Numbered from the stretch's first letter, positions 1 through 14,826 are shown. The stretch is 64,000 bases of DNA from Anastatus disparis (GCA_017163975.1 JAFFSR010000004.1:558001-622000); one strand, 5' to 3'. The notes: generated from the letters alone by a model not told the origin. Translations and numbers: made by a program.

Positions 1-2417
1 ATGCAGAAATCTTCAATCACTATGTCAGTACATACATCTAATATAGTATTCTGATTTTAACTATCAAGTGATAGATCAGGGAGATCAGTAGTGATAGTTG
101 ATCTTTTGTTTGCAACAGGTGAGGCATTGTGCATTACCAAGCTAGAATTCAATCAGTTTTGTAAATTGAAATTAACTTTTATTTAATTGATAACCTGTTA
201 CAACTCTCGAAATATCTGATAATATGCAAAAGCAATTTTGGAAATTTTCGTAATTTTGAAACACCCTGTATATAAATTTTTCTTTACAATATTAACCTAT
301 TAAAGTGTTGTTAGTAAGTTAATATAGGTTTGAATGTTAGAAGTTAATGTAGCTTCATTCAACGACAATATTATAATCATTAAAAGATTTTAATTTAACC
401 TTAAAATAGTCCAGTTCTGTTAAAGATGGTGTCAAAAGTTTGAAAACTTCATTTTTCAACTGTTTGAAAATATTTTAAGTATAGTTTTAAAAATTAAATT
501 AGAATAATAAAATTATATAAATATTAGTGTTATTTTAAACCTTTTAAGTTTCAATTGGAAAGTTATACAAAATAATGAAGTATTTTAATCTGACTTCCCT
601 ATACTTCAAAATTGTAGGTCAAAATATTTCATAGATTATATCTTGCTAATAACATAAATAATATCAGAACTACCTATAAATGCTATTTTAATTTAAAAAT
701 ACGATATCATCATTTATTCAAAATAAGCAAAATATTACTCGTAAATCATTGTATTTTTTTCAATTCGTATATATTGACTAGTATGTCAAAAAAAGGAAGC
801 TCAATAAACCCAAAAATGCATTAAAATCGAAAAAAAAGAAATCACCGAAATTTTAATCCGCGCTGTTATCTATTTATTTTGCAAAAATGTGTGATTTTGA
901 CATTGCCATTAAACTTCACATAAATCAGTGCAAAATAACTCTGTAAAATTCACGGTTCAACGACGCGAAAATCGGTATAGATTTTGTCCTCGTCAGCTTG
1001 CGACATTTTGTCCGTGTAAGTTTGCAGTTACCATCAGTTTGATGATAGCTATTACGTCAGTAATTATGAAGTTCGAATAATAGTTGCAGGTGATAGTAAA
1101 AATATATGAAGGAAAATTTAACTATCAATTTGAAATATTTTTATTGAATCAAGTAGAAGATAATAAAAACTTTATGGCAAAAATAGTAAAAATTTTACAA
1201 ATTAATAATTGTGAAAAGCTCTCAATAAAAATTACGTTGTAGTAGATTATAAACTGTAAGTAATAAGAAAATATTTATTTCATCCATTGTTTTCTTTAAT
1301 GAACTGAAGCATTTTCACATTTATAAAACAAAAATTTACTCAGAAGCTCTTGTAGATTAATAATAAAAAGTGCTTTTAAGAAAGTTTCTCTGAAGATAAA
1401 AAACACAAAAAAAAATGTTTATAAATAATTACATTTCCTTGGAAACAAAGTATCTAATATTTTTAATTAATATTTACAGTTCGTTATTTTTCTCAACATT
1501 ACAATCTATGTTTACTTTAGAAAATTCATTTACAAAGTAACAGATTTATTTTTTAATTAAACATAAAATTGTGTCAATAATTAATTATTAAAATGTATCC
1601 CATTTTTATAATGATAAATAACAATAATAACAATAAATTCAACAACATAAATTTTCTTTATTTATCTCCACATCAACCATAAAAATGATAATCTATTCAT
1701 CATATTGCCAGTGACAAAAATAAACAGTCGTAAAATAAAGCAATTGAATACTTTAATAACATCCGAGTGACATCGTGAAATCACATCTTAACGTCGATCG
1801 TATAATTCCGTGTTTGCGCGTTATGACAATTATGTTTTGAAAAAGGTAAAAAAAAGAAAAACTGTCGCTTTTATTTCTCACTTATGTACCGTGACTGGAA
1901 CCGTTTAGTTTTTAACGTTCAAGAAAATTGTTGAGCACGGAAAAAATCGAATCGCGCACGATTGGCTGATATTTTATCGAAAGAAGGATGTTGATTATAA
2001 AAGAAAAATAATGTTTATCACTAAAAATGAAAAGATGAATATTGAAATCTGTACGTATGACGTAAAAAGCTAGGCAAGTATTCAATTGAACCTATAAATA
2101 TAATAAAATTGAAAAAATATCTATGGCTGTGTACATTAGAAAAAAATTACTTTATCTATATAGAAATTTCATTAAGAACAGATTAATTTTATAATAATTA
2201 ATACAAATATTTTCCTAGCCCACATTCGATATTATTCTTTTAAATGGAAATTAGATACTTTATCATGAAAAAAATTGCTATTAACCCATTCACTTAATAA
2301 ATTGTAGGTTGAAAAATAATTCTTGGTCTCGTAAAATTATTATATTTTGATACTAACATTAACATAGAAATATTAAGACTATTAGAAACTAGTTTAAAAA
2401 AATAAAATTAATCAAAA
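1..2417. other. AT-rich non-coding stretch
   Basis: No supportable gene is seen. The sequence is AT-rich with many short A and T runs and stops in every frame. Slightly less AT-biased patches occur near 940-1060 and 1750-1990. I see no RNA gene or mobile element here. It may be intronic if the ratchet-point reading of the window is right. Confidence 0.6.
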
Positions 2418-2480
2418 CCCCAGTAGAAAATTGACCATGTTTTAGGTAGAAATTCTTAGAACATGGTCATTCTACCAGGG
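2418..2480. repeat. Imperfect 63-bp hairpin / tiny inverted repeat
   Basis: Two arms pair around an 18-nt loop. The inner stem is TGACCATGTT (2432-2441) with AACATGGTCA (2460-2469). After a 3-nt bulge an outer stem GTAGAA pairs with TTCTAC, and CCC pairs with GGG at the edge. It could be a very small MITE, a miRNA-like precursor or a chance structure. No target duplication is evident. Confidence 0.4.
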
Positions 2481-4555
2481 AAGTTATTTTTTAAAAAGAA
2501 ATACTTCATAATTGACACTTTATTAAATTAATATGGAAACTTATTTTATTAAATTTTATACTATATGAAATAATTACTTTCTGCAACTTTAATAAAAACT
2601 TATTTTTGTTCAATTTCATCCCAACAAATGAAATACAAAATGAAAAAAAAAACTAAAAAATATGACTATTTTAATCTTTTCTATAGTCGAAAAAAAAAGA
2701 AAAAAGTAAAATCATCAATTGTAGTAGTGCTAAAATTCAACTCAAATGCAACCACTTTTCGTGAAATAGAAATAGCAGCATTTTCTAGCAAAACGCGTCC
2801 GTCGATCAGTGGGCTAGGTGTTTTCGTTGAAAATTTTGACGGGACACGCATCTGACAGATTAATTTTCGTCGCTGGAGGGGTGCTCAACTTTTCCAATTT
2901 TCTCTTGTGGCTACGATTTCCTAGCCTCTCGCACGCTGTCCATCTCTCCTATAACTTTTTTTTTTCCTTTTTTTTTTCACTATCCATTTATACATTGTAT
3001 GTGTATGTGAGATCTGACTATTCGTTGCTGGAATAGCCGGTATACCAAAATTGGCCACGCTGATATACTCTGTTTTTGACAAAGATATTTACGATTTAAT
3101 TTTCGCTATTTTTAAATAGCGCTTTCAACATTTTTAGAAAAAAAAATTGAAAAATTATTGAATTTTATTTTATGATTTTTATTTTATAATTTTTTTGTAA
3201 ATTGATATTGTCTTGAAGTTTTTTAAATAACACGATCATTTTTATTCAGATGAATGTTAAATATTTTCACGTGTTTATTCATGAAATTTCATATATAAAA
3301 ATATTCCATGATTTTCAGCGTAAAAAATTAAAAAAAAACGAAACGTAAATATTTAATATATCCTTTAGAAATTATTCAATTGTAGCATAAATTGATGTCA
3401 TGATATACACATCTCTGGTTGGGAAAAAATTCAATTTTATCTTGTTATAACAAGATTATCATAATGCATTATTTCTTTTTTTTCCATGATTACAGTCAGC
3501 ATTATCAAAGCAGCAATATTATTAAACATTAACCAAAATACGAAATAAATGTAGTAAAAAAATCAACATCGATATAAAAAGAATGTTTGAACATAATTAA
3601 ACTATTTTAATAATATTGAAAAATCTTTCTGGAAAATAAAAGAAAACAAGAGATAAAACTATTAAACGTGTCAAATTAAGGAGCTTTGTATTCAACATTA
3701 CTCGATACCTTAAAAGAATTTAATGCGAATGCATAATATCAATAAATTTTCCATTTTATTATTGAAATAATGCTGTGATTTTTTTAATTTTCTATAAAAA
3801 ATTTTACGATATAATGAATTTCCGACATCTCGAAATTTATTTTTTATCTGTATGAATGATAAATATAATACAAATTTTCAATGTTTACAGTTTTTAATTA
3901 TTATTAATTCTGATGTTAAAGTGTAAATCATAGAAATAAAAGAATTCATATGATCCAAAACAAAAAAAAGATGTAGTTTTAGTTGATATATGTATTTATC
4001 ACTGTCGCACGTACGATACAACTAAAGCGTGCTACATTTCTGTGGTGTTGCGGTAATAATATTATTCAAAAGTAACTGTAAAATAAAAAAGATATTCATA
4101 TAAAATGAATGAATACTACAAAAATATTAATGAAATATTTCATATCATTGCAATGACCTTACAATATTAGATGCTGCTAAACTATCTTTTTTCTTTATAA
4201 TCATAAATACACCACTTTGTGAATCTCTCACTTGAAAAATAAAGAAAAAATAAAAATAAAATAATAATACAATGAAACATAAAACAAAGCAGTAAGTACC
4301 AAAGTAGACGAAAGATAAGCAAACACGCATTATTGATTCGGACAGTAATAGTAATAGAAGAGAAACGAAATGATAAGAATCAAAAAGGGGGAAAGGGGAT
4401 GCATATACACATACGGTTCTGTATGTGTAGAACACGAGTAGTATACGTACAGGTTGATAGATCAGCGAATGGCGTGTATGGTATCCCGCAGAGCGTGCGT
4501 TGCTCTCTTTGATATATAGAAAATAATTGACTGCGTTTAGCCGACTATGCGCCAC

Positions 4556-4700
4556 CGGTACACACGCGCACGCGTGACATTCTAATCACGCGTCCACACA
4601 TATACGTACACACACGCATACACAGACACATATGTTTATTGTAGATGTGCATGTGTGTGTATTTATTTTATACACATGCATATATATATACAGATTTATA
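4556..4700. repeat. CA/TG and TA dinucleotide-rich tract
   Basis: Imperfect CA/TG repeats with interspersed CG and TA steps, running from CACACGCGCACGCG into ACACATATG-type repeats and then TATATATATA. Similar tracts occur at about 16490-16580, 18340-18430, 18520-18560 and 59260-59460. No coding value; the Met-Cys-Ile-Tyr ORFs over it are translation artefacts. Confidence 0.7.
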
Positions 4701-6339
4701 TTATGTACGTTGTATATAATCCACATCAACTTGAGGCTTACCAAAAGATTTTATCTAGTGGTGTTCTACGTGGTTTGTCAGCGATGAGGTTGGTGTTTTT
4801 GGGTTTAGCTGAATTTGTTGTTTGGTTGGGTGAGATTTGACGTTATAAATATTTTAACTTGACGTTAATGTAATGACTAAATTTGGAGAAAGTATTTAAT
4901 ATATTTATTTAAAGGATTATTTTGTTTCACGCAAGCAATTGTATGATGAAACTATTTACGATGATCATTATTATTTCTGATAATAGCTACTATTATTTTT
5001 TACGTATTATTTTTGCACGAATTATCTTAGAATTTTTTCAAAATAAAATTCAATTATTCTTGATTCCATATGTCTGGCTAAATTTTGATTTTTTCACTAA
5101 TTTTATAATTTTTATCCTTTGTTTTTCGCATATTCACTTTTGTTTCCTCATATTAATTTTTTTTTTTTTAATTTTTATATTTTTCATATTTTAATTTTGA
5201 AAATTAAAAATGTTATAAAAATACGAAATTTCATCTCGGCAGAGATTATCTTCTCAGTTAATCATGTTTTTAAACAAAACATTAAGTAATTAACAAATTC
5301 AATCAATTAACTTAATTAAATACAAAAAATACTGAAGTACGTTTAACAATATAAAATTTTCTACACAACGCTGGTCAATTTGTTTCTCTTTTTCCAAGCT
5401 CTGATTTTTTCCAGATTTTTTTTTTTTTACGCAACACTATACGAGTATACGTTAAGCTTATCCTTCCTATAATAGCTTTGAATTACACCTGCGTCCTTTT
5501 AATTAACCTCTCTACGAATAGGTAAAGCTTTGAAATAAAAGCTTACAAAAAAAATACATAAAAGAAGGGTGAAAGTCTAAGTACTTTGACAAGGCCTAAA
5601 GTGTTAATTTTATATGATGCAACAAACGTCGTGTATCAAATAGACATAAATTTCATTTAAAAAATAGTTTAATAATTTGACTAACAAAGGGGTATTTGTC
5701 GACTGATGGTTGAAGAAAAAAAGGAAGGAAAAACGTTGAAGATAAAAGTAAAGGGGCACGGTGCTACATGAAGAAGGTTTTGAGTCAAGTTCAATTTGAG
5801 TTCAGGTTTAAACTTTAACTAACCAATCAGTGCTAAGTTAATCGAGTTGAGGCCAATCAACGCTTAATTCCTACATCTCGTATTCACTTGTGATCAGTTC
5901 CTTCTCTATCGTTTTGTTTCTTAGTCTTTCAGCTCTTTTTTGTCTTTTATCGTACTGTCTCTGCAACCTTTTTTTTTAATTCTTCTTTGTAAGTTAACTT
6001 TATCTCGAAGGCTTTCCACCGTAGTCACTCACTTGGTTAATTTTGAATTATAGTTCAATAAAAAATTACAATTGCTAGTGATGAACTCACTAATTTTTTT
6101 CATACTGAAAATTTTGAATGTATAAATAATGAATTTTATTTGGAATGTTAACTATCATTTTTTTAAAATTTAGTTTATGACCAATTGTAATTGATCATAT
6201 ATATAAATTAAAATTGTAAAAATTGTGATTTATAACTAATACAGAAAATATATTTTCTATGTATTACAATTGAATCTAAATTTATAATTAAATTATTATT
6301 AATTAAAACGAAAATATGCATTCGATATGAAAATATAAA

Positions 6340-6341
<2 letters not shown>

Positions 6342-6371
<30 letters not shown>
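6342..6371. repeat. (AAT)n microsatellite
   Basis: About ten uninterrupted AAT triplets in an AT-rich context. A simple repeat with no flanking structure of note. Confidence 0.85.
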
Positions 6372-6372
<1 letters not shown>

Positions 6373-9300
6373 TTATATGTAATATATTACATTACATTCA
6401 ATGAAAATTTATTCAAGCAAAATCATAGAATAATTTTCTTTTACGTCAAAAATTATTCATCACGATTTAATGATTTATAATAGTTAAATTATCACGCGTA
6501 CCTAAAGTATATTTTATTTACGGTTAAAAAATACGTGAAACCATCCAATATTTGTATTTCCTCTGCATCTATTTCTTCTTCCTTCTTTTTCTTTCCCTTG
6601 ATTTTTTTTCACAGACTGACAAGACTTCATACTTAACATGAAGGGTAAATTTCAACATTTCATTTTGAAGGGAAAATTTATTCCGAAGGGAATAAACGCT
6701 TCATTCTGAGACATTTAAAAGTCAGAGATGACAGTTGAAATTTCAAAAAATTTAAATGTTACATCAAATTCGCTCTTAAAAAGCAAAAAAGAAAAATTTT
6801 TACTCTGAATAATTTTTAAATAACTAATATTTAACATATAAAGTTAAGATCATTTATTAGTAACTGTATGATTGAATATAATATGATGCATGCGAAACAA
6901 GTGATTCATACAAAAACATGATTGTTTATTTATAATTTATAAAGAAAACTGTTTTACTCAGCAAAAAAAAACAGATTTTATATTTCTTTAGTTTTTTGTT
7001 AACAAAAAGAAAAAATTCAGTTCAATTCAAATTCTTCAAAATCCAATAACTCAATTTGATTTCGAACTCTACAGAACGCATTCATCAAACTTTCAAAAAA
7101 CAAAAAAAAAGTTAAAAAATCTGAAAAATTCCAAAAAAACATGCACCACTTCACTCAATTTCAAACCAGTAGTTTTCTTCCTCTCGTGTATATGAAGAAA
7201 TCAATCGATTAATCCATCTATCGTTTCTTTTTTTTTATTTCTTTCGTAATTTCTCTTTTCTCTCATTTCGTTTTCTACATTTCTTTTGCGCCCGTTGAAT
7301 TTTTAACCAGATTGGCCTTGCGTTAAAAAAAAAATAAAAAGGCCTTTCCGTCAATTGTTTCCGACGCGAGTTGCATGCCACGCTCTGACTAACTCTGTTT
7401 CCTCGTTATACACCGCGAAACAAACGTTCGACGTGCGTCGCACGGAAAAGACTTTTTAAGAGGTGAATGAAAGTGAGAAAGGAATTGAAAAAAAAAGTAT
7501 TTGAGAATTCTGTGCAAATAAAGTAGTCGTAGAGACTTGAATTAAGCTGTTGCAGTGATGAGAATTCCGAATTTAAAGATTTTCTTTTAGAATTGTTGAT
7601 TTTCATTTTTTATTTATAAATTAGTAAAATATTTAATTTCACAGTTAATTTTATAAGAAAAAGTCCCACGAACACGTATTGAAAAAGGGAATAGAAGGGA
7701 ACATACAAAACTGTAATTAATGCTTAAATTTAGTAAAAATATGAAAATTGAAAACAGAAATCAATGTGGGGAAATCAGGGAAAATGTGAGAAGATACACG
7801 ATAAAAATTGCAAAAATAAGTGGAAAAATCAAGATTTGTCAGACATTTTGAACAAATAATAGGATAATTAAATTTTATTTTCATTTTTCCAATAGAAGTC
7901 AAATTAATTTAGTTTAAATTTTGTATATCTTCATAAATTTTTCGATAGGTTTTATACCAAAATTTTAAAAATTATTTTGTGGGAACCTTCCTTTATGACA
8001 CTAAAAAAATATTGATTTTTATAAATAGATTAATAAAAGAAGTAAAAAATTCTATTGATCTGATAAGCTTAAGTCTTTCAGTTTGGAAATTTTATCTGGC
8101 TAATATTTTTCAGGAGATTAAATAATTCAAGTTGGAATCAATAAAATTGAAGTCTTGAAAAATCTTTTTTATTGTTTTGTTACACCATGAGGATAAATTA
8201 TTAAATATTTATTACTATACTGACCCTGAATAAAATAAATTATTGGAAAAATCAATTGTAATCACAAAGCTCATATTAGTTCATCCATTAGCAGTAAAAA
8301 TTTCTAAGCATAAAAATTAAGTATCTAATAATTTTCAGCTTACAATCAAATAACATAACCCAACAATACTTCCTTATAAATCCACAAACCGAACAAAAAA
8401 AAATTCAATTCCATCGATAAAACTCATAAGACTCTAATATCTACTTCCGATTATCCCCCATCTGATGAGTAACATTTATTTTTTTCTTCTTTTCCTTTTC
8501 TCCCCATTTTTATGCCAACCTTATATCTTTTCTTTCTTTTTCCCCTTTCTTTTTTCATCATTGACATATATACAATCAAAACAATCTAAACAAACGCTCA
8601 ACATCATTTTCTTCACTTCCTTCGTTCAACCATTATATTTTCCCTCTTTATTTTTCTTCTTCTTCTGCTTCTTTTTTTCGCATTTATACGTTGGCATGAA
8701 AATCATTGCATCGATTTCATATAATACAAGTGGCAATTAAGTTTTCACGTAACCGGGCTCTGTAAGAGGATTAATTTTCCAGTACGCTTATCCAGCGGTG
8801 TTTTCTTTTTTTCCTCTTTTTGTATAATAGGAAATTGCTTGCAACTTTTTTTCCTCCTCTTTAATATTTGAACGAAAAAAATTTGTAATATAGTGTTGAA
8901 AAATAAAAGGATACGTTTGTATTATTATTATTGACTAATGATCAATATGTCAGGGTTAATTAGATTCTTTGTTAGCTGCATTGTCGACAATGTAGAGCTT
9001 TTCGTTTCGAAACACATTTCATCGGGTGTTGCCATTGAATCGAAGTAACAATGAGAACAAGAGGCCAATATTTAAGACCAATATATCGTGCTAATGATAT
9101 CATTTGAAATTTCATCGAAAGAATAGAAATGATAAAGGTGAATAAAGAAAAATATTTACACTAGTAAACGGATGAGTATGAGATAGTAACAAATTATAAT
9201 AGGCAAAGAATGAAAATCAGTAAAAAATATTGACAATGTAACTGATAATATTGAAATTATAATAATATGAATATATATCTTTTTCAATTAATTTTAATGA

Positions 9301-12300
9301 ATATTCGCATTCAGTGTTTATTTATTGTTCTTTTCTTTTGAAATTTTTATTATAAAGCACAAACATTATAAGTTTACATTTGGTCTATCTACTTTTTAAG
9401 CAAATATATACTCTGGGGAAATTAGAAAATTTTCAAATATACTGAACTTGCATTATTTTTCTTTCTTTTTTGTTATTTTTTTTTAACTGAAAGTAGAATG
9501 AAATATTCAAATTTAGTGAATAGTTTTTTTTATATCAAGCAAAGAAAATGTTATAAAATTTATTGTTACAGCTTCCATATTTGCTTTTTTTTTACAAATT
9601 TCGTGAGGGGAATATTTTTTTAGTGCTAACTTTCATAACAACTTTTTAATTAACAAATTGTTCCTAGAACGATTTTCATTATAATTGATTCCTAAAAAAA
9701 TTGAAACTTTTCAATCTCATGCTAAAACTGACTTTAACCTCCTGAACTTCCAATTTCCTACGAATATTTTCGTTACCACGAAAAATAAAAAAAAAGAGAA
9801 GAAGAAAAATAGAGAGGAAAATTTACACTAGAAAACTCGAGAAATGTTGAAAATCTCACCTCACCCGCAATTTTTACCATCAAGGATATATTCTAAGGCA
9901 TCGATACATCGTTGAGAAAAAGGTATATAGGGTATGCAGCAAAAGAGATAGCCTTTTTCTTTCCACAACGAGGAAGGTACGGATTTAACCGGATAAGGTT
10001 AACGTCGTTACGCTCAGAGCTGGGGCTAACGTGTCTAACATGGATTTTAACCTTATTTTTTTTTCTTTCTGATTTTTCGATTTTCGTCGGCACGATATTG
10101 CATCGGTCGGCTTTCTCGTTTTCTTTCTTCTGCTGTTTTTTTATTCTGAATTTTGCATGTGAAAATGTCGCGCACTTTTGGGATATAGAAAGAGAAATGT
10201 AAAATGATCCTTTAACGACGCGTTATGTGTAAGCTTTGTTGTAGGAATAGAACGAGAATGACCTGACTTTTTCAAAAAAGATAAGTCGTTATTTCTTTTC
10301 GTATTGTTTATTTTGGCATGAATCATTTTTGTTTTCAAGAAAGATGAATGGACAGTACGTGAATTAATAACACAATGTGAGAAATACAAAGTTAAAATTA
10401 TGCATCCGTAAACAAAATGGAAATTAGATGACATATTTTTTTAAAATAAATTATAAATTTAATTAAATTATAACATTAGTAAATTAAATTTAACAAAAAT
10501 TTATTTCAAGAATCGTCTAAGTAATTAATTAAAATGTATTCTTTTCGAAGAAGAAAAAATTTCTTTTAAGAAATTAATTTATTATTTTATAATATGAATT
10601 TAATTATAATAATAGCTACTAAAAACTTCGTCTCTTAATGAAAAAATATATTTTTTAAAATTATTTATTCATTATGATTAATTTATTTTTTACAAATATG
10701 CAATTCTTGATAAAAATGTTTGTAAACATAACTTTGACAAAAAAAATTTAAGTTGATCAAGAGAAAAAAAATCAGAATGTTGACGCGATTCACAGTGGCA
10801 AGTGGAAAATTGCTTATGACGTCTTCACTGGGAAAGATGAAAAACGATGTTGTTGCTCGTTTATCAAGATATTGTCTGTATTGTTTACATCGTGTGTATT
10901 TTTGTAGAACTCGTTACAATTTCATCTGTAAGTAGTGTGTTAATGATTTTGAACGTTTGATTCTATCAAGATCTTTTTTGAAAAAAGGAGTAAGGAAAAT
11001 ATAAAAATTGATTACGAAATAAATCATTATTATACTGATAAATAGTTATTTACTGCATAATAACATTTTACTTTACATATAAGTATTCTGCAAATTACAA
11101 ATGAATATATAAATTTTATAAATGGAAATATTAAGTTCAATCTTAGAAATAAAACATAAATGCATAAATAAAACAAAAAAAAAGAATGAGTTTGAAAACT
11201 TTTAAATATTTAAATTGAATTCTATTTCATAAAATATAAAGCTTAATATTCAATTCAGACTGTATACCTAAACTATAGCCAATAACAATTTAGTTACCGG
11301 AACTACTACAGAGAATCAAGACTAAATGTTGTAACACCTTCCTTAAGACTCCCTCCTCTTGCCCTCTTCCCCGTTTTCTGCATAGAACTATATCAGGCCA
11401 CTTCGACAAGTGCTAATTCCACGCATCCATCTTATACACCTATACGCATGCATATTAACGACTTTACTCCTAACATCTATATGTATATATGTATATATTT
11501 CCTTCTCCTTAACAGTGTGACAGCTAAGCCATTGGCTTTCTCGACCGTGTCAGGGAAGAGAGAGAGAGAACGATTCGCCATTGTAAAGTGGATGTACCAG
11601 TTAACAGCAAGTATAGTGCGTAACGATTTACTAAGACTTTACAACGATATATTGTTGTATCTATACTGATATATAGTTGGTTCAGTTTAAACGATGCTAT
11701 CAAATTGGATTGAAATAGTAATTTTTTTGAGAAATAATAATTATAAATGATATTTGTATTTTTTATTAATATAATGTAATAGTTGATGTTACAAAAAAAT
11801 AAAAGGATAAAAATATATGTTTTGTTTATACCAAGTTCTTATATTTTAAACGACATTAAGCATAGAAATATAATAAATTAATAAAGTTTATTTATAGAAA
11901 ATATACGAATTAAAATTTGAATAAAGAGCTCAAGTCTATTTAAATAACTAAGTTTGCATAATTATCAAAGATAAGTTTATTATGTAGTTGAAATTCAATA
12001 TCTTAAAAATAAGTTTATTCAAATTACATATTTATTACATTCCTTTAAACTATATTGTTAAAATACAGCAACGATGATTCAAACAAATAAAAAAAATTAG
12101 ATTTAATAATTTTTCTTTTATGTTATAATAATTGAAAAAATTTTACTCTCCTTGTCAATTAATTTCTTTCACTATTTCTATAACCAGTAATTTATATTTT
12201 ATATGATATTGAGGTAGTTTAGTTTATACTGAAAATTTTAAATAAAATAGTACATCCAATTTTATTTTATTTGGTATTATATTAAAATTTACATTTTAAA

Positions 12301-12429
12301 TGAATTTCAAATAACTTATCAATCAATTTTTTTAATTATTTCTACTATAATTAATTAATATTCAATATTCTCTAATTATTAAAAATTAATATTTTAATTA
12401 TAAATCAATTAATAATCGTTTGAAAAAGC

Positions 12430-12670
12430 TACTTTCCGTGTTCGTGTCAACGTCGTTGTACAGGTCAAGACGACAATCGATAATCGACACCTTTTGACAG
12501 TGCACTCTTTTGTGTTCATAAAGCATCTAGCTTTCTCTCTCTTTCTCTCTTCCTACTATCCAGCCGCAAACATTTACCGAGCAATCGTCCAGTACGATAT
12601 TCCCTTTGCGTGGCGCCTATCGACATCTCTCGCTCGCTCTTTTTCCCTCAATAGATAACCCCGAGAGATA
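12430..12670. promoter_or_regulatory. GC-richer island with CT tract, regulatory-like
   Basis: This island stands out from the AT-rich background, with many CG dinucleotides (CAACGTCGTTG, GACGACAATCGATAATCGAC) followed by AGCTTTCTCTCTCTTTCTCTC and a CG-bearing segment near 12600. Such islands recur through the window next to GA/CT tracts. It may be an enhancer or a GAGA-factor-type site cluster. There is no direct evidence for transcription. Confidence 0.3.
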
Positions 12671-13983
12671 TATATTCTTTATTAATATAACGTATATTTT
12701 ATATATGTGATGCCTGACTGAAGTTTTATTTGCATTATTTGTGTCTGACCAAAATTTTAGCTTTACCACTTAAGTATTTATACGTTTTATTATTTTCTAT
12801 AAACGAAAAGATTATTTTTTAAATATTTTATTCCCAATTAAAGGACGATAGAAATATAAAGACTAAACTTTTAAATAATTGATCGCATATTAATAACTGA
12901 AATATAAAAAAATTTTTATTATAGCTTTTCATTGAAATAATTTACATGCTCGACAACGAAGTACATAAAAGCTAATGCAAATAAAAAATCATAAGTAAAA
13001 TTATCCTCATCTAAATATCTGAAAACTTTTAGCAAAATTTTGATGTTCCATTAGAAAATGCCATTATTTAATAGGTAAGTTATAAGAAAAAATAACATGA
13101 AATTTATCATAAAAATTAAAAAATCTAACACTATGAATATCTTTATCAAAATTTAAGAATTTCATGCTTTTCTTGTTCAAAACAAATGAATTCATTTATT
13201 TAATATTATTTATTATTTATGTTTCTACGGACTAGAAGCCCATTTACCAATTTTAGAAATTCCTCTATAAATTTATTTTTCCTTTGTTATTTCAGTTCGT
13301 ATAATCAACATCCATTTGCGATTGTCTATGATACTGTGAGAAGATATTCAGAATAGGAACAAGAGATTTCGCATTGAATTCAATATCTTTGTATTACCTT
13401 TTGGTTTTAGCCCCCGTGGCTGCTCGCGGCCACGAATATGTTAATTTCGATCAAATCATTTACGTATACGTGAGCTCACGTATCCAGGATTTGGATTTCT
13501 CCCTGAGATTATTAGGATTGGTTTAGTTTTCATATTATAGGTCATTGATCGTATCGAGAACGTTGGGGATATATACTGATTTTGTGGCTTATCAAATGTA
13601 ATATATCCTGTACAATGAATTTTCGAGAATTCAATTTTGATTTTAAATTGTTGATTTTAATAATTGATTAGAAACAAATTTTATCAATGTTATTCTGATA
13701 CGTTGTGCAGATTATACAATTTTTTATTTAAATTGTTGTTGAAAATTTAGAAAATTATTTTGAATTTCTTGTAAATGATTCAATGTGCATGTATCGATGA
13801 TATTTGAAAGAAAACGTAAATTTATTTGATGTTTCATAAAGATATTATTTTATTTCTGTTTGAAAAGGAAGAGGCAATGATGTTAAGTTGCAATTTACGT
13901 TTATTTAGAAAAAAAAATTTTTTTTTTTATTACAAAAACTCTTATTTTTACAAAAATAGAATCATTTAAAAAAATTTTTCCAA

Positions 13984-14647
13984 CTAGGAGAGTATCAGAC
14001 CTCCGGATCACGGATTTTGCTCAAACTTTGGGATAAGTTTTCAGATGTCAAAATATGAAAGGAAACAGAATTTCAGACCCCAACGCTCAATATTTCCCTA
14101 ATTACAGGCAATTAAAGAACATCACTAAAAAAGTTACTAGATTTTTAAACGCTTACAGTTCCTTAGCATTGATACTTAGGAGCATGAAACTTTTTTTAAA
14201 TGAAAGCTGAGTTCAAATCCTTTTGAAATAGTAGTTATAGCATGTCAAAATATTATTTTTTCCCGAAGTCATAGCGTAATAATCATTAGACCCAATTTCA
14301 GCTTTTGTTATTAATTAATGTTTTAAAAAGAAAAATCAGGTCCAATGTTTATCACGCTATAACTTTGTGAAAAAATAATATTTTGACATGCTATAACTAC
14401 TATTTCAAAAGGATTTGAACTCAGCTTTCATTTAAAAAAAGTTTCATGCTCCTAAGTATCAATGCTAAGGAACTGTAAGCGTTTAAAAATCTAGTAACTT
14501 TTTTAGTGATGTTCTTTAATTGCCTGTAATTAGGGAAATATTGAGCGTTGGGGTCTGAAATTCTGTTTCCTTTCATATTTTGACATCTGAAAACTTATCC
14601 CAAAGTTTGAGCAAAATCCGTGATCCGGAGGTCTGATACTCTCCTAG
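13984..14647. mobile_element. 664-bp foldback DNA transposon with 279-bp identical arms
   Basis: The element is a near-complete inverted repeat. Arms at 13984-14262 and 14369-14647 are identical over all 279 bases as read by eye. A more diverged inner pair and a short spacer near 14300-14330 follow. Termini read CTAGGAGAGT and its complement. The flanking trinucleotides are CAA and TAA, so a 3-bp duplication would have one mismatch; a TA duplication inside CTAG is an alternative. There is no ORF. It shares terminal and internal motifs at the same offsets with the element at 42162-42837, so the two form one family. The superfamily is uncertain; TAA-type duplications would suit PIF/Harbinger. 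Perfect arms suggest a young copy or gene conversion between arms. Confidence 0.85.
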
Positions 14648-14826
14648 TAAGTATAGATAAATTATTTATATATAAAATTATATGTTAATAATAATTATAT
14701 TTTCATCATATTATTTCACGTAAAAACGAAATGATACCTTTTGTAAACAACATAAACATTTTTTAAAGCTCAAGTTTTTTTGAGTTTAAAAAAAATAAAA
14801 ATTATGAAAAAATTAATTAAATCTTG

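Larger units (their letters stand above)
2481..13983. other. Long AT-rich non-coding region with microsatellite islands
   Basis: No gene is supported. ORFs in this stretch translate T-rich or A-rich low-complexity DNA (Phe/Leu/Ser runs) and show no domain. Content includes a CA/TG- and CG-richer island at about 4380-4700, an AAT triplet run near 6342-6371, pyrimidine tracts near 8465-8690, and a CT-rich, more GC-balanced island at 12430-12670. The last contains several CG dinucleotides and the AGCTTTCTCTCTC motif. Confidence 0.6.

Noticed and set aside
4145..4555. 136-codon minus-strand ORF
   Set aside because: Long Phe/Tyr/Leu/Ser runs from A-rich DNA, no domain, no splice-compatible context; likely chance.
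13060..13085. + strand TAG fused to GTAAGT
   Set aside because: Upstream is AT-mixed with no pyrimidine tract or branch point.
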